Shown here: positions 62,351 through 64,000 of the stretch, one piece after another
How the letters are laid out: each line of letters opens with the position of its first letter
Position numbering within the stretch: position 1 is the stretch's first letter
NCBI GenBank assembly: GCA_963675935.2
Contig: CAXXPV010000002.1
Span: 55,687 to 119,686 of the forward strand
DNA length: 64,000 bases
Direction of reading: 5' to 3'
From: G963675935 sp963675935
GTDB lineage: Bacteria; Planctomycetota; Planctomycetia; Pirellulales; Thermoguttaceae
Made by a program: the position numbers and the translations under genes
Notes under the pieces: model-generated
Database searches by the model: none
Told to the model about the DNA's origin: nothing
The model's input: only the letters and a program-made list of their open reading frames with translations

Positions 62351-62614
62351 TTATTCCGTTTCTTCTTTCCGGTCGCGATGCTGTTCGGAGGGGGGAAAAG
62401 CGGCTTCCGCCGCGTTGACTTTCATCTGGATCGCCTTTTCGTAGGCGACCTGGCGAAAGCGATCCAAGGCATCCCTCGCTTTCTCCTCGCTATCGCGAAT
62501 CACCCGGCCCTGCGGCGCGCCGTCCACCGCGTCGGCCACCTCCCGCAACGCTCGCTCGAACTCCGCTCGCATCTGCTCCTCGTAGGCATTCCGATCTAAC
62601 TTGGGTAGTGCCAT
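62351..62614 (-). CDS. Accessory ORF of the ISKra4-like element
   Basis: 87 residues; ATG at 62614 with AGGAGG seven bases upstream. Charged and helical (MALPKLDRNAYEEQMRAEFE ... RFRQVAYEKAIQMKVNAAEA). It lies just ahead of the transposase on the same strand; the two frames differ by one position where it ends. The gap 62615-62808 shows nothing else. Confidence 0.65.
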   Translation of the reverse strand: MALPKLDRNAYEEQMRAEFERALREVADAVDGAPQGRVIRDSEEKARDALDRFRQVAYEKAIQMKVNAAEAAFPPSEQHRDRKEETE

Positions 62615-62808
62615 CGCAATTTCCTCCTGTGCGGCATTATGCAAAAACCAAGACGCCAACCCAAGTTATACAACCTCCCTATTGTTCGCGCCAGTCATAT
62701 TTGCCACACACACGACATGCCCCCCCTTGGCGGGCGGGAGCCGGCGACGTATACTTATTGGTTTGCCCACAATGCCTGTAGGAAAACCGATCCAACAAGT
62801 CAAAAATC

Positions 62809-63819
62809 ATGACACGCATTGCCATCCTCGGCGCCACCGGCTACACCGCCCTGGAACTGATGAAAATTCTGTTCCGCCACCCCCAGGCGGAAATCGTGGC
62901 GGTCACCAGCCGGCAAGAAGGCCAGCCGCACATCGCGATGATCCATCCGTCGTTGACCGGGCGGCTCGATCTCCGCTTGGAAGACCTTAGCCCCGCCGAG
63001 GTCGCCGCGCGGGCCGATTGCGTCTTTAGCTGCCTGCCGCACGGCGCCAGCGCGTCGGTCATTCCCGCGTTGCTCGACGCCGGACGCCGCGTGGTTGATT
63101 TCAGCGCCGACTACCGACTCAACGACCCCGAGGTGTATGCCCAGTGGTACGGTCTGAAACACGTTGACGCCGCCCGCTTGGGCCACGTCGTCTACGGATT
63201 GCCCGAGCTGTTCCGAAAAGATATCCCTCCGGCCCAGCTCGTGGCCAATCCGGGCTGCTATCCGACCACGGCCATTTTGGCCCTGTCGCCGTTGCTGAAG
63301 GCGGGCATGATCGATCCGCGGTCGATCATCATCGACTCGAAGAGCGGCGTTTCCGGCGCGGGCCGCACGCCCAAACTTACCTCGCATTATCCCGAGTGCA
63401 ACGAAAGCATTTCGGCCTACAACGTCGGCCGGCATCGCCACCAGCCCGAGATCGACCAAATTTTGAGCATCGAGGCCGGCGCGACGGTGGAAGTCGTGTT
63501 CACGCCGCATTTAACGCCGATGGATCGCGGCATCTTGAGCACCACGTACTCGCAGCCGACCTCGGCCGTGACCGAAGAGAAGGTATTGCAGACGATTCGT
63601 GATTTTTACGCTGACGAGCCGTTTGTCCGGGTGGTTGATCATTTTCCCGGAACGAAGGACTCGATGAACACGAACTTCTGCGACATCACGGCCCGGGTGG
63701 TTCGCGGCCGTGTGCTGACGTTCAGTTGCATCGACAACCTGATCAAAGGCGCCTCCGGGGCCGCCGTGCAAAACTTCAACCTGATGTACGGCTATCCCGA
63801 GACCACGGCGCTGCTATAA
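62809..63819 (+). CDS. argC: N-acetyl-gamma-glutamyl-phosphate reductase
   Basis: 336 residues, full length. NADP site RIAILGATGYTALELMKIL; active-site Cys in VANPGCYPTTAILAL; SKSGVSGAGRTPKLTSHYPE and the conserved HRHQPEI segment (VGRHRHQPEIDQIL). It reduces N-acetylglutamyl phosphate to the semialdehyde in arginine synthesis. argJ follows, separated by a repeat. Confidence 0.95.
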   Translation: MTRIAILGATGYTALELMKILFRHPQAEIVAVTSRQEGQPHIAMIHPSLTGRLDLRLEDLSPAEVAARADCVFSCLPHGASASVIPALLDAGRRVVDFSADYRLNDPEVYAQWYGLKHVDAARLGHVVYGLPELFRKDIPPAQLVANPGCYPTTAILALSPLLKAGMIDPRSIIIDSKSGVSGAGRTPKLTSHYPECNESISAYNVGRHRHQPEIDQILSIEAGATVEVVFTPHLTPMDRGILSTTYSQPTSAVTEEKVLQTIRDFYADEPFVRVVDHFPGTKDSMNTNFCDITARVVRGRVLTFSCIDNLIKGASGAAVQNFNLMYGYPETTALL

Positions 63820-63825
63820 AATAAT

Positions 63826-63916
63826 GTAGTAGGCACACTCCGTGTGCCGTAAAACATAGACGCCACATGGAAGTGTGCCATAAAACACGGACGGCACACG
63901 GAGTGTGCCTGCTACG
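63826..63916. repeat. GTAGTAGGCACACTCCGTGTGCC inverted repeat between argC and argJ
   Basis: Arms GTAGTAGGCACACTCCGTGT and ACACGGAGTGTGCCTGCTAC with a partial third copy (AGTGTGCCATAAAACA) in the loop. Same family as 11389 and 40927. Confidence 0.8.
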
Positions 63917-63935
63917 AAACGAAGGAAAAACACAC

Positions 63936-64000
63936 ATGGCCATTTCGGTTCCCAAGGGCTTCTTGCTGGCGGGCGTCCATTGCGGGATCAAACGTGCGTC
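63936..64000 (+). CDS. argJ: Start of glutamate N-acetyltransferase / ornithine acetyltransferase (partial)
   Basis: GAAGGA precedes the ATG at 63936. The 21 visible codons (MAISVPKGFLLAGVHCGIKR) match the ArgJ N-terminus (PKGF..AGVHCGIK), and position after argC supports it. The gene runs off the window. Confidence 0.8.
   Translation, partial: MAISVPKGFLLAGVHCGIKRA

Overview
The window (64 kb, GC-rich, almost no operon-sized gaps) reads like a chromosome segment of an anaerobic or facultatively anaerobic planctomycete, most likely Pirellulales-like. This is inferred from the gene style: tandem Gfo/Idh/MocA proteins with twin-arginine leaders, YHS-tail proteins, anti-sigma-like membrane proteins, DUF3467, many dispersed palindromic intergenic repeats, and [FeFe]-hydrogenase plus heterodisulfide-reductase genes. 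No rRNA, tRNA or CRISPR array was seen.

Layout. 0-9 kb: a solute-binding-like lipid/periplasmic protein pair, a nonsense-broken antitoxin, a GH20 hexosaminidase, a secreted protein, and an ECF sigma factor overlapping a membrane anti-sigma candidate. 9-17 kb: heavy-metal RND efflux (TolC-like outer membrane protein, metal-binding lipoprotein, CusB-like, CusA-like), ending in a cut-off Tat-leader gene. 17-31 kb: an anti-sigma-like giant, a hydroxyacid dehydrogenase, a sugar-oxidoreductase operon (DoxX-like, two Gfo/Idh/MocA paralogues, a TIM-barrel isomerase), a PHA-system protein, and an exopolysaccharide cluster (WecG, membrane protein, YHS-tail protein, SLBB exporter). 31-40 kb: DUF3467, lipoamide dehydrogenase, a MacB-like ABC exporter with a thioredoxin-like secreted partner, a Tat-exported split-Soret-like dihaem protein, then an AbrB-like regulator with an arsenite methyltransferase behind a clear sigma-70 promoter and operator, and an IS66 relic.

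40-59 kb is the centrepiece. On the minus strand is a complete hdrC-hdrB-hdrA-flxD-flxC-flxB-flxA set (NADH/heterodisulfide-reductase type), headed by a response regulator carrying a GcvH-like domain. On the plus strand is a trimeric, NAD-linked, probably bifurcating [FeFe] hydrogenase (hydC-hydB-hydA), followed by an [FeFe]-hydrogenase-like histidine kinase, a receiver protein and a receiver-kinase hybrid. Between them sit an NtrC-family activator and a lone histidine-phosphotransfer (DHp) domain. Both big operons start from textbook -24/-12 sigma-54 promoters. The simplest reading is a hydrogen- or redox-sensing regulon that turns on hydrogenase and Hdr/Flx together, so that H2, NADH, ferredoxin and a disulfide couple are balanced as one module.

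59-64 kb: nested transposable elements (a transposase cut by an ISKra4-like element, itself carrying a 312-bp MITE with 15-bp inverted ends and a 9-bp duplication), then argC and the start of argJ. Several other dispersed palindromic elements in the window also show target duplications, so small non-autonomous elements have been mobile in this genome.
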